Below the pieces are notes generated by a model. That model was not told the origin of the DNA, did no database searches, and saw only the letters and a program-made list of their open reading frames with translations. From Asterias rubens (Eukaryota > Echinodermata > Asteroidea > Forcipulatida > Asteriidae), in assembly GCF_902459465.1 (NCBI RefSeq), contig NC_047076.1, forward strand, positions 5,469,488 to 5,533,487: a stretch of DNA of 64,000 nucleotides. The letters are read 5' to 3'. Shown piece by piece: positions 1 through 12,674 of the stretch (positions within the stretch are counted from its first letter, which is position 1; every line of letters starts with the position of its first letter). Made by a program: the position numbers and the translations under genes.

Positions 1-485
1 ATATATAGAGTCTGTACACGGTCTTGTCTTGTATAATGCCAACCAATTAACTGATATTGACAATTGAAAATACCTTGATCTATTGGCTTTTACGCTGATT
101 TACTTTTCACCAATGGCAAGCAGACCTGTTCCCTTTTATATCTCTACCTCATAGTGCTTCATCTGCTTTCTCGGGCATAATTTACAAACAGAAATACTTT
201 TCTTTTACTGAATGCGCCGTCCTAAGATTCAATTGGTTAACTTTTAATTAGACTCTGATTTCCATGTTTCGTACCACTGTTTAGCCCCGGTGGACTTCTC
301 ACAATTGACGCTGAATGCTATGACATTGCTGTTAATGTTTTCGCCGGTGGCACAGTGCGGGGCTTTCATACCGCAGTAATGGCACCTAAACCGACGAATC
401 GGCAAGTTCAGCGCGGAAATGTGCTCCCGCTACGTCGTGACGTAGCCCTACCCGGTTGTCGCTACTTTAAAATGTGTCCAGTTGT
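1..485. other. Intergenic, nothing recognised
   Basis: No coding potential, RNA gene or clear repeat structure seen up to the first family-A MITE. The only open frames nearby are translations of repeat DNA. Confidence 0.5.
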
Positions 486-865
486 TTCAAGGGCACTGGA
501 CACTATTGGTAATTACTCGAATTAATTGTTGGCATAAAAACTTACTTGGTAACTAGCAATGGAGAGCTGTTGATGGTATAAAACTTTGTGAAAACACACG
601 GCTCCATCTGAAGTAACGTAGTTTTTGATAAAGAGGTAATTTCTCACTCAAATAATAAAATACCTTCTGAAGCCTTTTATTCTGCATCTGAAAACACACA
701 AAGTAATGCAACAGGGGTGGTTTTTTTTCATTCATTATTCTCTTGTGAATTCGTTGACCAATTGAGCACAAAGATTCACAGGTTTGTTATTTTATGCTAT
801 GTTGGGATACACCAAGTGAGAACGTTTGGTTTTTGACATTTACCAACATTGTCCAGTGCCTTTAA
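486..865. mobile_element. MITE family A copy
   Basis: Family A is a palindromic MITE of about 380-400 bp. Its ends read AGGCAGTGGACACTATTGGT (or AGGCACTGG...) and the inverse, flanked by TTAA. This copy has a decayed left TTAA (ttcaa). Confidence 0.8.
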
Positions 866-1417
866 ACGCAACATAATGAGAGAACAGATACAAATCGGGG
901 TCGTTTCAATTAACGATTGCCTCACACGAATGTGAGTGTACTTTTGTCTAATTGGTTGTTTCTCGATCTGTATTAACCTTTAATTGTTTAATACGAGATG
1001 ATACTTGGCTTAAATAAAGTATGGGCGTACAACGGCCATGAACATTGCACTTAAAAACCTCATCTCACTCGTGAGCATAGCCTGAACGTTAGACAATGAA
1101 AAGATGAAGATCTATTTGTAGTTGGCGTAAATTACATTAATATTATTCAATATATATCACAGGCTATAGTACTCTATTTCAACACGGTTACACTTTGTGT
1201 TAATGTTTTTCTTATTTTTCTATAATATTTGTCTTTCTTATTGTGTTTTTTTCTTTTTTTCTTTTCTTAATGACCCTAAAAAAACCGTTAATAAGATAAT
1301 TATTAAGATTCCGACACAACTTTTATGAAGAAAAAGAATTTGTCGATGGTAATGATTCTCTACACCGGAACTTCAGTTCTGATATTCACTTAATTCATGG
1401 TACGATTATTTTGAAGT
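866..1417. other. Intergenic, AT-rich, nothing recognised
   Basis: No gene or repeat recognised. A T-rich tract lies near 1240-1265. Confidence 0.4.
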
Positions 1418-1552
1418 TAAGGCCGTGTCCGAAACGACGACTTCGGCTACAGCTACGTCTAGATCAGCGCGTCTACCAGTGTTGAAGCCTAGGCAGACGC
1501 GCGCGATCTAGCCGTAGCTGTAGCCGAAGTCGCCGTTTCGGACACGGCCTTA
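1418..1552. mobile_element. Foldback MITE, 135 bp
   Basis: Ends are the inverted repeat TAAGGCCGTGTCCGAAACG. Inner arms also pair (GACTTCGGCTACAGCTACG against CGTAGCTGTAGCCGAAGTC). Single copy in this window. Confidence 0.8.
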
Positions 1553-2702
1553 TACTCATTGACCCTCGTAGATATCTACCTGTTTGCTTTTAATTAATTC
1601 TTCCTTAGGATAAGACGCTGTATGAAGTGACACTTAACACTCATGAAATATTCATTGTGGCTATTTTGACTGTCTTTGGCCCCCTGGCAAAACTATTGCC
1701 CACACATTGCAATCAATTTGCTATAATGACGTGCTTTGCAGGCATGGTCTTAAGTGGAAAACAAATAAGAAAACTGTTAAACATCTTAGGATTATTCGAG
1801 GATAATGTAAATGTCAAGTTCGTAAATATTTGTTGTATTTAATTTGTATAAGTACATCGAAGTTGCTAATTTTCATTGAATGCTAAGTTTAGATCACTCG
1901 ACGTATAAAGACAATGAGCGGTTAAAACATACCGTTTCTCTCCTATGCGCTACAGGAAGAAAAAACTTCAAAAACAAGGACAACTATTTCTCCGTTTGCA
2001 AATAACCCTAGGGCATATAACGCTTCGGAAATGATAGGGGGGCAACTGAAGACGTCAACGCGTATTAGCCGCATGGTATAGCACTCAATCACCTTTAAGA
2101 GGTGCTGAAGGGCGGATTACTGGTACGTTGATTATGGGCATGCCACCAAAATGGAAATAACATGTATAAAGTAATCACGCCAATCGTGTGGAGCAATTGG
2201 GCTACTCAGTGTGAAGCTTTCACAATTAAAGATCTGTTATTGACCAAACCCCGAATCTTCACTGCTAATTTACCCGTTTGAAGAAAAAAAAGGGTGACGT
2301 CATTGGTGGCAATAATATAGAATGTGCATGTCTTGCGCGTATCCGAACTGAGTTTGTTCCAACCATAGTTTGTTTTAAGTGTGTGCTATTCTGTTTACTC
2401 AAATAATTTAGTCTGACGTATTTTACGGCTTGATGAAATTAAAATAAATTTAACAAATCAACAATGAAAACCCGCGAATAAGATTTGACCTTCGCGTCCG
2501 GATACTAACAATTATAGATGTTTTCTCAACTGACGTTCGTGTCAACCTTCGACATGAGTATTATGTTCGCCGATGTTGGGCTTGATTTGAGTTTGGGGTT
2601 TCCATTAGTCATAAGCATCCTCATCACAAGTTTTAGTTTTGTAAATGTTTACTTTAACAAGTTGTTTATACTATCAAACTCAGGTTGGCTTAGTGGTTTC
2701 TT
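1553..2702. other. Intergenic, nothing recognised
   Basis: Contains short hydrophobic open frames (1627-1842 and 2518-2706 on the plus strand) with no family likeness and no splice support; I do not call them genes. Confidence 0.45.
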
Positions 2703-3091
2703 TTAAAGACACTGGACACCATTGGTACCTGTCAAAGACTAGTCTTCTCACTCGGTGTATCTCAACATAATATACATAAAATAACAAACCTGTGACAATT
2801 TTAGCTCAATCGGTCGTCCAAGATGCGAGATAATAATGAAAGAAAAAACACACTTGTCACACGAAGTTGTGTGCTTTCAGATGCTCGATTTCGAGACCTC
2901 AAATTCTAAATCTGAGGTCTCGAAATCAAATTCGTGGAAAATTACTTCTTTCACGAAAACTACGTCAATTCAGAGGGAGGTGTTTCTCACAATGTTTTAT
3001 ACTATCAACCTCTCCCCATTACTTGTAATCAAGAAAGGTTTTATGATAATAATTATTTTGAGTAATTACCAATAGTGTCCACTGCCTTTAA
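2703..3091. mobile_element. MITE family A copy
   Basis: Full-length palindrome with TTAA at both ends. Compared with the 17-kb copies it is inverted. Confidence 0.9.
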
Positions 3092-3129
3092 TTCCCTGCC
3101 TTTCATGTATTGAGGACCCTAGCTCACAT

Positions 3130-3400
3130 CTCCCCTCAGACTGGCGCCCTGTATGGATTGGGCTTTCAGTCCCTACCTGATTGCGTGGGTTTCCCCCCAA
3201 GTTGGGGGTTTTCTTTCTACATCTAAATCTGAAAATTTCTTCAACAGATGTTAAATTTGAATGTGGGATAAAGAACATTCATTTTGGTTTTACCCATATA
3301 CACCGAATGTGTGTGTTAGCACTGTATATTTTTCTTCATGAACATTGCTTCTTGTCTTCTATGCATCCTGCAATTGGCGCTAATTGTGTAGTTTAATGCG
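3130..3400 (-). mobile_element. SINE-like repeat (same family as 30325-30510), reverse orientation
   Basis: Shares the block ttttacccatatacaccga..tgtgtgtgttagcactgtata with the inverse of 30400-30500. Probably a 3' part of a tRNA-derived SINE. Confidence 0.5.
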
Positions 3401-4597
3401 TAATACAAAAATACAAACAAACCAATACATACAAATTTAAAACAATTAAAGTTGTGGTTTTTAAACAAATTTATTCATATGGGTAATGTTTTTTATACAT
3501 ATGTCTACTGAATTAAATTAGCATCATGGTTGTAAATCTAAATGCATATATAAGAGTTTTATTTCACGCTATTTTTTAACGATTCGCGATTTGAATGTCT
3601 TATCTAAATCATCATAATCCTGTAATCACTTGTGTTGTTGGATTTGCAAAAAAACAAAAAAACAAGGAACAAATCCAAACCCAAACGACCTCAGCAACAA
3701 CAACAACAACAACCAATTGAATGAAGAAAACGGTCATGTTTCCTTTGATTTATGACCCTGTTAATCTTAACTCCTTTATATCAATCGAGTTTCCTCAAAA
3801 TAAAGTAGGGCCAACAAGTTTACTTGGCCAGCCGCTTCACGGTTGAAGGACGACTTATCACCATTCACCAAAGCACGATACTCAATGTAACGACGATCAG
3901 AGTGTCAAAATAGAGTGGTGTCAGTAACCATGATCCCCCAGTCCTATTGATTATTACGGTGTCGGTGAAGGGAACCCGACATTCATCTAAGTGTGATTCA
4001 ATCACATGTTATTGATTTTTTTCTTTCTTGTGAACGACGGGTGAAATATCACAGGAGAGTGTGGCACCAAGCAGGGCGAGCATACACATCTTATAACATG
4101 ACTATTCTTCACCCACGTCAACTCGCACTCGCAATTTATGAAATTCTGCACATTTCTTTTTTTTGCGTCATCATTCTGTTGTCCCTCGAGGTAAAGTTGC
4201 AAGTTGAATCCAAGGTCATCACAGAGGAATATTGGCAGCAATCTAGCCCACTGGGTTTATAGTCATGAGGTGTCATCAGATTTAACTGTCGCTATAGTCC
4301 CTGATCGAAATATTGCCTGACATTTTATGACATGATACCCCAAGAATTAATCATGGTAAACTTAGTCCACACCTACGTTTCCAAAAGCTGTGATAAAAAG
4401 TGTGCTTTTCATATTATGAGTTTTTTCCGGTGCATTACACAGAAATGACGCATATAGACCTAGAAGATTAATTTTCATAGACGTCGATCTGAGATGATAC
4501 ATGTTTCATTATTACACCTTTTTTTCTTGTTAAAATGCCGCACTTGTTTTTAACCCTTTCAAGTTAAAGTTGCACGGCCGGATTTTTGACAACAATA
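3401..4597. other. Intergenic, nothing recognised
   Basis: AT-rich with CAA-rich simple sequence near 3690-3715. No gene supported. Confidence 0.4.
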
Positions 4598-4987
4598 TTA
4601 AAGGAACACGTTGCCTTGGATCGGACGAGTTTGTCTATAAAAAGCGCTTGTAACCGTTTTTTATAAAATGCATATGGTTGGAAAGATGTTTTAAAAGTAG
4701 AATACAATAATCCACACAAATTTGCCTCGAAATTGCGTGGTTTTCCTTTTACTTTGCGAACTAACACGGTCGGCCATTTATGGGAGTCAAACATTTGACT
4801 CCCATATATGGCAGACCGTGTTAGTCGACGAGATAAAAGGAAAACCGTGCAATTTTGAGGCATGTTTGTGTGGATCATTATATTCTACTTTTACAACATC
4901 TTTCTACCCATATGCATTTCATAACAAACGGTTACAAATGCTTTTCAAAGACCAACTCGACCGATCCAAGGCAACGTGTTCCTTTAA
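4598..4987. mobile_element. MITE family B copy
   Basis: Family B is a near-perfect 390-bp palindrome with ends AGGAACACGTTGCCTTGGAT and inverse, TTAA on both sides, and a central GACTCCCATAAATGGCCGAC against GTCGGCCATTTATGGGAGTC hairpin. This copy has both TTAA sites. Confidence 0.92.
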
Positions 4988-5757
4988 ATTTAATTGGTAA
5001 AAATTTCTTTGAACGTATATAACCACGTATAATATCACCTATGAGGGAGTGTTGGCTCTGAAAAGAGCTCGGATCGGGACAATTCCCCCAAATGAGGCCT
5101 ACGCAAACCGCCTTTGCAAAAAAGCGTCCTGCCCATCCTCGTCCTCATGGTTTACTTTATTTTCAACCATGTTTCAATTAGTAAACCCTGGGATGGAAAC
5201 TCCTTACTTGGACCCTGATTGGACAACGACTTTACGATATTAGAATATGCTCCATATTCATAGGTACAGCCAGCCGCCGGCAACCAACAATCTACAACAA
5301 AACAAGCTTTTAAATCTGGTACCGCACTACGAGATTATGACAAAATTGTGAACTTCGAAAAGTTGCCAGACTATTTGAATTTGCATACGTATCCAAATTT
5401 TTGGGATATGCAAATGATCCAATACTAGGGTGAGAGAGCGGTCAACCTTTCGACACACCCTGGGGACGAGGTTGCGTCCTGCCTGGCTGTGTGAGACCGA
5501 CATTTTGTTTTTAACAGTTCCTTGTTTGTTTTATTGACTTATAGCGTGCGGCCGACAGAGGAAGCGGACTGTTTAGCGAAGAGAAACGGGGAAGCTCTAA
5601 AGCCATCGACCACAAACTGGACAGTCTTCACTTTGCTCTGTGGTGTAGACGAATGAACCAACAAAATTCCCTCTGCAAGTAAACCACAATGTAAGTTTTT
5701 AACGTGTTTATATGGTTATCACACGATGTAGACTTTATACAAGTGGATTATACACTT
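4988..5757. other. Intergenic; stem fragment of hammerhead-like element near 5046
   Basis: 5046-5070 (gagtgttggctctgaaaaga..) matches the stem arm of the 34.4-kb foldback but without the ribozyme-like core. Otherwise nothing recognised. Confidence 0.4.
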
Positions 5758-5910
5758 AAAGCCATAAGCCATTTTGAGGTATGGCAGACACAATACTATG
5801 ACACTATTAGGTTCGGGTAAATCTGATCATATATCCACCCTAATCGAACAATGCAATGTCATTACTGACCACCATTTTCCGAAAAGGCTTTTATTGTATG
5901 GGGCTAGGCC
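5758..5910. repeat. Degenerate foldback repeat, copy 1
   Basis: Imperfect palindrome (gccataagccattttgaggt .. ttttccgaaaaggcttttat) related to 6294-6445, 540 bp away. Confidence 0.55.
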
Positions 5911-6099
5911 CTAAAACATCTCAATAAATGTCGGTCTTTGATTGATTTGATTTGAAATGGTTTATTAAAATAAAAATAAAAACATTCACAGCTATGAGGC
6001 TAAATAACTTGATTTGTACAAGTTGAAAAATACATAAGATTTTAAGAACTAGAAGTATTGGCTGTGCACTATATAACGATCCTTAGTATAAAAAAAAAA

Positions 6100-6125
6100 A
6101 ATTATAATAATAATAATAATAACAA
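6100..6125. repeat. Simple repeat (AAT)n
   Basis: Run of ataataataataataa after an A-tract. Confidence 0.8.
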
Positions 6126-6293
6126 AAATGTACGTAATGAAAACAAAAATTTAACTTCATCATTTGTGCAGTTTCAACAATGATTTGTATTTGTTGTGTA
6201 CAATAATCACGGGGAGGTTTAAAGACAACGTTTGCGTTATATAAAAACATTCCGATGTACATCTAAAATTCACGTGTCAAATCATGTTTCCCG

Positions 6294-6445
6294 CCGTTGC
6301 CCTATAAACCATTTTGAGATATGGTGGACACTTTGCTGTATAAAACACTATTTTGGTTTGGGTAAATTTGTCTGTATACACCCAAACCAAACAGTTTTAC
6401 TCCTATAGTGTCCACAATACCTCAAAAAGGCTTACTGTAGGATAG
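6294..6445. repeat. Degenerate foldback repeat, copy 2
   Basis: aaaccattttgagatatggtgg .. actcctatagtgtccacaat: inverted arms joined by the inner hairpin TTTGGTTTGGGT..ACCCAAACCAAA. Confidence 0.65.
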
Positions 6446-6904
6446 CTCATTTTGTTTACGTACCGGTACAAACAAACGGTAACTAGAAAAGCACTTGATA
6501 GAACGCATGCCTCCCCCTGTCAGAATACATGGAAAGCCATTGCTGAATGCACGAATTTCTAAGTGTGTGCTCTCGTACACGCGTGCCCGTCCAAGAGCCT
6601 CAACATATAATAATTTTCACCAAAATCTAATTGATTAATCATCAGCCCATGGTCAATCTTTCAAAAAGGTTTAACTTTTTGTGGAAATCAGTTATAAACC
6701 TATTGAGATATAATGCATATGAAATGAAGACAGAAAGGCACTAACATACAGACAAACACAACAACAACCAAGAAAAACAAGTTCCGTTGTTAAGATTATA
6801 GTATTAAGAAGGATTTTAAACTGTGCATGGTGGAAATACAATGTAGTAAGGTTTGCGGTAACACATGATAATCTCTAATAAAGTTGGGGTGTTTCTGAAC
6901 AGAA
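6446..6904. other. Intergenic, nothing recognised
   Basis: No gene or repeat recognised. Confidence 0.4.
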
Positions 6905-6970
6905 CCGTAGTTTAGACTCGACGTTTCGATCAGTATGCTCTGATCGTCTTCTGGAGAAAGATAAGAAAGG
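6905..6970 (-). ncRNA. Hammerhead-like motif (degenerate)
   Basis: On the minus strand: CAGAAGA, stem CGATCAG/CTGATCG with loop agcata, then GAAACGTC. The core CTGA is changed to CAGA and stem I is short. The stem II T-A pair replaces a G-T pair of the 34.5-kb copy, so pairing is kept. Confidence 0.5.
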
Positions 6971-7540
6971 TAGGCCTACATCACCAGATACAAAACTTTT
7001 AATAAATATATTGTATTATTGTCTCTTCCATACAGATATTAGAACCAGCTATATTTCCAGGATCAGTCATTTCTACACAAACTCTATTTCTACAGGAGCT
7101 TTAATAGCATGCAAGTGAGAGCTTAAAGCAACAGGAACGTTCGAAGTTTGTCGCAGGAGTTGGGCAGTTTGAATGATTCCAAAATGGCGGGGATATCCAA
7201 TGCATATTATTATTATTGTTTCTGAGAGACCATGTGATTATTAATTCTTTATATCTTTTACCTCAACAAAACAATAATATCAAAACAAACATTGTTTGAC
7301 TGTTATTGTTTTCCACCATTATTTGTTTTGCATTCAAAACTGTGTAGAGAAATGCAACATGGAGGGACTAGTGGTCACGTGGTTGCTGGACACCATTTTC
7401 GGTCCAATGTAGCACAACCCGATGTGCAGTCTAGTCTGGTACCCTGTCGTTTCTTTGGACCGAAAATGGCCCTTCAAATCGCAAATCGTCGCAACTCACT
7501 TAATACACAGTTCTGAGTTCGTTCACACTATATAGTGCTA

Positions 7541-7790
7541 TTCACACGACAGAAATTTAACTGGGGTCCCTTGCTTATTTTAGCATGGTTGTAAAATGTA
7601 GCAATGTTTGACAAGATTTTGCAAGAGAACCTGGACAGTAAAAACAATTGTCGTCCTTTCAAACGAAGAATATTTTGTAAAATGTTTACAACCATGCTTC
7701 AATTTATCAAGGGACCCTTGCTAAAATGCTCTCGTGAAAGGGGCTTAAAGCGACCTCTTTCTAAAAGATTTGCATCGCGTTTAAATTGTA
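7541..7790. mobile_element. Foldback MITE, copy 1 of a tandem pair
   Basis: Arms: TGGGGTCCCTTGCTTATTTT and the inverse near 7715-7735, plus gcatggttgtaaaatgt against acaaccatgctt. The ends carry attcacacgac / ctctcgtgaaagggg. Confidence 0.7.
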
Positions 7791-7989
7791 CAATCTACCC
7801 TTAAGTTAAGCCCCGGAACCCTTCCTCCGTGCTTCAGCATGAGGCGCAGAACAGAATCTTATTATGAACACTAATCTACGTTACTTGTTCGAGGCTTGAG
7901 TCATATAACATGTTTGGTGTGAACTACATTGGGAATGTGTTTTCGGAACGCTTATAGAGGTAGTAAAGAGACCTACCTAAGCAAAAGTG

Positions 7990-8205
7990 ATATTCACATG
8001 ATAGCAAATTTTCTGGGGTCCCTTGCTTAATTTTAACATGGTTGTAAAATGTGGCAATGTTTGACAATATTTTGTAAGAGAACTTTTAGACAAAGAACAA
8101 AATTGTGTCCTTTCACACGAGGTACATTTTGTAAAATGTTACAACCATGCTACAATTTCGCAAGGGACCCTTGCTTCATTGCTCTCGTGTGAAAGGGGCT
8201 AGAGT
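7990..8205. mobile_element. Foldback MITE, copy 2 of a tandem pair
   Basis: Same family as 7541-7790 in the same orientation, about 440 bp further on: ggggtcccttgcttaatttt and gggacccttgcttcatt arms. Confidence 0.75.
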
Positions 8206-8581
8206 GAGACAATGATAACGAGACACTACGGCCCCTCAATAATGGTGAAGTCCAACGTTACATCAGTCCCTGCCCATATAAGAATGATGAAATGTTATAA
8301 TTTGTGCATCATATCCAATGGCCTCCCTGATTGTCATCTAAGGGACGTCGTACTATTTACTTCAATGCTCCTTTTCGTCATTTAGATTGTGTGCAAACGC
8401 GAAACAAGACGAGTGCACTTATGATTGTAATCTATAGCCATTCTCAAGGTCTATACACCGTGTCTACTAATAATTATGCATCTTATAGACTGTATTGGCG
8501 AATAGGTTACAGTATGCCATATTATATTCGCCAGAGGGCGCTATAGGGTAATTGCTGGCAAACAAAAGATGTAGTGTAAAT

Positions 8582-8695
8582 TAATGGATGTCAGTGGCTA
8601 TGGTCGGATTGCATCAAACACTATGTAGATGCTGTTGCTACTGTCAACGGCCATAGCGGTAGCCAACGGCCATAGCCACTACCATAGTCGCTAGA
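8582..8695. repeat. Short foldback
   Basis: gtcagtggctatggtcgg against ggccatagccactaccatag. Also cggccatag repeated. Confidence 0.55.
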
Positions 8696-8708
8696 TTAGG
8701 ACCTGCTA

Positions 8709-9079
8709 GTAAAGGCACTGGACACTATTGGTAATTACCCAAAATAAAGGCCAGCAGAAAACCTTACTTGGTAACAAGCAATGGAGAGCTGTTGATAGTG
8801 TAAAACATCGTGAGAAATGGCACCTATGAAGTGTCGTAGTTTTTGAGAGAGAAGTATACTTTCTCAATAAATTATTTGAATTGAGGTCTCGAATTCAAGC
8901 ATCTGAAAGCACACAACTTGTACGAAAAGGGTGTTTTTTCTTCCATTATTATCTCGCAACTCATTTCGACCACCAATTGAGTTCAAAATGTTCACAGGTT
9001 TGTTATTGTATGCATGAGTTGAGATACACAAGTAATACATGGTCTTTGACAATATTACCAAAGGTGTCCAGTGCCTTCA
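8709..9079. mobile_element. MITE family A copy
   Basis: aaaggcactggacactattgg to ggtgtccagtgcctt; the terminal TTAA sites have decayed. Confidence 0.88.
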
Positions 9080-9841
9080 TTCAATGGCTCTGTTTTGTTT
9101 ACACTTAGTATTTTTGGTAGTAATAATATCGGTATTGGAACGACCCGCCCATCTCCCGCTATGATTTACAAACTTAACGTTTCGACCCTATACTAGAATA
9201 ACGCAATAGTCTTGATTTTTAATACTCAAAGATAGTGTGTGTTAGGTACACGTATATTATGCGATTGCAATTAAGTACTTTTTATTTATTTGGGGTATGA
9301 AGTTAACGTTTAAAATACAAACTAATTTTAAACTACGCACACCTTATTAATATAGCTTTAATAGTAGAACTTAAGAAGTAATGTAGTTCAACTGAGGAAA
9401 TAAATATTCCAATTGAAAAAATAATATTGCGTTGAGATAGTTATGTAAATATCTGCCACATTTTGTTTTTATGTATCTATGTGCTGGCTCAGGTAGATTA
9501 ACACAAAACTGCTGATTTCACTGTTCACCTTTTCACAGTTTACCAATCTGTAACATAATATAACAATATCAGCACCATGAAATAAAACTGCCTGTGAATA
9601 ATGCTTTGATTTCACCGTGAACATTTGAATTAAATTAATTTGCAAGTTAACTTGTTTGTTTGTTTATTTGTTTTTTTTGGTGTTTGTTTGTTTGTTTTTT
9701 AATTTTTTTTTCTTCTCCCGAGCAAATTCTTCTATCTTCGATGTATTAACAAGGGGAAAGTGCACGCGTGTACGCGCTGCGCGTGACTCTCAGCCAATGG
9801 TAGCTCTTCATGCGTGCACAAATCATCAAATGATGACGCCT
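9080..9841. other. Intergenic; weak hammerhead-like trace near 9170-9220
   Basis: The minus strand has a pairing GACTAT..ATAGGGTC stem followed by GAAACGTTA, but no CTGANGA before it. T-rich tract at 9655-9710. No gene. Confidence 0.35.
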
Positions 9842-9985
9842 GTGGGCGACTTTGGAACGCTAGGTGGCAGCAGACTTACCAGGTAAATTTCCATTGTTTA
9901 CGTAGTTCTGAGCGTGCGCACATAACCGAGAATAATGGATTTTACCTGGTAAGTCTGCTGCCACCAAGCGTCCCAAAAGCCATTG
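9842..9985. mobile_element. Foldback MITE (GGTGGCAGCAGACTTACC ends)
   Basis: aacgctaggtggcagcagac .. ttacctggtaagtctgctgccaccaagcg: about 40-bp inverted arms. One arm recurs at 21873-21915. Confidence 0.82.
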
Positions 9986-11000
9986 CAATCCATCTACATG
10001 TATATCATACTTGAACTGTTAGTTTAGCTCTGTACAATATGACGAGCAAAATGAGCATCAGAGCTAGAAATGACATGAAAATGACAACTGGTAACAATCT
10101 TCTGTTTAATAGTCGCACTTGCTCTTGCTGTAAACATATAAGTATGGACAAACATATGGGCGAACTTCCTTTATTTCAAATGAATGAATGTAGGCCTATC
10201 TCTTTATATGCTATAAAATCACGAAATCACTGATGAGTCGATAGTTGTGCTACCCAAAATAAGAAGGTAGACACCAACTATTTATGTACAACCAGTGAAA
10301 TGTTTTATTAAAAAGGCTAATAAAACAAACCCATTTATATTACTTTGTGATACTAGAGGCTGCTAATGTACAATGTATGCAAACAAAAGAAAGGTCCATA
10401 ACAAAAAGTTCCAAATCAAAGTAACTGGGGACATTATGAATTTTCTTTGGAATATTTTAGAAGGTTTTGAAAAACAAAAAGAACCGACGTTTTTCTACAA
10501 CTGAATTAAATAGGCAATGTTCGCAAATCAATCGTAGTTGTTGAGCAAAATATCGGTTCAAATATTAGTTTGTGTTAAATTAATAAATATAAACGTAAAT
10601 ACAAGAAACGTACTGACGCTAATCAGAAATGTCCCATGTTTCACAACAAAAAGAATAAATAGTGAGGAATTTTAAAATAGTGAAGCATTTTCAATTACTG
10701 TGTTGAAAATTTAGTGTTGTGTCTTTGTGTATGAGTGGTGAACTTACTCTACAGGAGCGAAATCGCCGAGTGAAAATGTTGATTAGTGAAAATATTGATT
10801 AGTTTTTCTTTGTGCATGAGCGGCAAACTCTGGGAGTGAAATCATCGAGTGAAAAGCTTGATTGGTTTGTTTATGAACGGTGAAATTTATAGGAATGGAA
10901 GTCACCGGATGGAAAGACTGATTGACTGATGCACTCATAACCGTAAATGACACGAATATTGATGATAATAGACCTTATAGCAAATACCAATGCGCAAGCG
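9986..11000. other. Intergenic, AT-rich, nothing recognised
   Basis: No gene. 10730-10920 shows loosely repeated gtgaaa..cgagtgaaaa units, too diverged to name. Confidence 0.4.
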
Positions 11001-11009
11001 CAGACTGTT

Positions 11010-11075
11010 GAATGAGGTGCATTGTGGGATATATATGGATCAAATTTGGATACCAGCTAGACCACAATGCACCTA
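11010..11075. repeat. Short foldback (GGTGCATTGTGG ends)
   Basis: gaggtgcattgtgggatat .. agaccacaatgcacctaatt: 12-bp inverted ends, remnant of a MITE. Confidence 0.55.
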
Positions 11076-11370
11076 ATTCCAAGCTTTACGCGCGCGCCCC
11101 GGTATTTGCGAAAAGGTCTATGCATCCCTGTGGATCCAAACAGGGCGCCACCAATCTGTATGTAAAGTGGAGGGCGTGGACAACATTCGCTTTTAATTAT
11201 ATCAGAAATCAGTCGTTAAAAAAGTTAAGGAAGATTACTCTGAAAAGGGTGTGCAGGTTTCTGTAAATGTTCTGTAAAGAAGAAATGGCTCAAAGGTGAG
11301 CCCAAAAGAAATGGCTCAACTTGAAAGGGGTCATTTTACATGTGACATCCTGCACCTGTTATTCAAAACC

Positions 11371-11373
<3 letters not shown>

Positions 11374-11464
<91 letters not shown>
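11374..11464. repeat. Microsatellite (TTGA)n
   Basis: About 22 units of ttga with one gctt interruption, directly before a LINE 3' fragment that itself ends in ttgattgattgactg. Confidence 0.97.
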
Positions 11465-11875
11465 CTGGCTCCCAATCCAATAAAGGATCGACTTCAATGT
11501 CATCATGTTCATGTTCAAGGCCTTAAATCAACAAGCCCCTCATTACATCATGAACATTCTGCAAGTTGGTGCTGAACGGAGACTCCTTCTGTCAAATAGC
11601 TCCTGTTCACCATACTTTGTAGTTCCAAGAACAAGTCACATCACTTTTGCTGATCGAGCCTTCTCGGCATATGGACCCAAGCTCTGGAATAAACTTCCCA
11701 ATCACATCAGGGACACAAAATCATTCAACACATTCAAGACACTTCTGAAAGCCCACTTGTTTCAGGAGGCCTACCATCAATGACTTGTTATTTCTTCTGT
11801 GCCTTCAGCGCCTTTGAACAAACTTTTGATTTAGGCGCTATACAAATGACTTATGATTGATTGATTGACTGAATT
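11465..11875 (+). mobile_element. 3' end of a non-LTR retrotransposon (CR1/L2-like), 5' truncated
   Basis: The open frame at 11505-11783 (92 aa) reads FADRAFSAYGPKLWNKLPNH, then IRDTKSFNTFKTLLKAHLF, the conserved C-terminal end of CR1/L2-type reverse transcriptase polyproteins. A short 3' UTR ends gcgctatacaaatgacttatgattgattgattgactg, typical of such LINEs. The catalytic part is absent, so this is a dead fragment and not a host gene. Confidence 0.88.
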
Positions 11876-12305
11876 TATTCGGATAAAAATACAGTAAACC
11901 AATACATACACACAACAGCAGGAGAAAAGACAATGAAAAAAGATACACCAAAACAGAACACAGTATAGCAATACTCCACCAGCTAGCCCCAAAAGCCAAT
12001 TTATAATCTAGACTGATTATTTCCATTGTTGTCCTTAATACTTCGTAAAATAATTGTCAGTTATTTTGATGAGACTTTGACCTGAACTTGAACCCCACCA
12101 CCACAGGGATTACGACTGATTAGCGTGCGAAATAATGTCAACTAGAACATCCGGTAATCACACCAACCGAAGGCCTGGAGATGCAATAATTATACCTACC
12201 TCCATGATTATACTAAAAATAAATGACAAAGGTAACTTGCGCCAAGTAAACATTTCAATATGGCGGATCCATTTTAAAGTGATAGTTGACTGGCATCAGT
12301 GATAG
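11876..12305. other. Intergenic, nothing recognised
   Basis: No gene or clear repeat. Confidence 0.4.
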
Positions 12306-12674
12306 TTAAAGGAGCACGTTGCCTTGGATCGAGTTGGTCTTTGAAAAGCGTTTGTAACCGTTTGTTATAAAATGCACATGGTCAGAAAGATGTTTTAAAA
12401 GTAGAATACAATGATCCACACAAGTTTGCCTCGAAAATGCATGGTTTTCTTTTTACTTTGCGATCTAACGGCGGTCGAACACGGTCGGCCATTTATGGGA
12501 GTCAACATGACTCCCATGAATGGTCGACTGTGTTAGTCGACGCGGTAAAACGAAAACCACGCAATTGTATTCTACTTTTAAAATATCTTTATAATCATAT
12601 GCATTTTAAAACAAACGGTTACAAAAGCTTTTCAAAGACCAACTCGACCGATCCAAGGCAACTTGTTCCTTTGA
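12306..12674. mobile_element. MITE family B copy
   Basis: TTAA at the left; the right end has decayed (cctttgata). The right arm lacks about 20 bp. Confidence 0.9.

Noticed and set aside
2518-2706. 62-aa hydrophobic frame, possible small membrane protein
   Set aside because: No splice partners, no family likeness, directly bounded by a MITE.
11505-11783. Host gene of 92 aa
   Set aside because: It is the C-terminal end of a LINE reverse transcriptase with the element's 3' tail.
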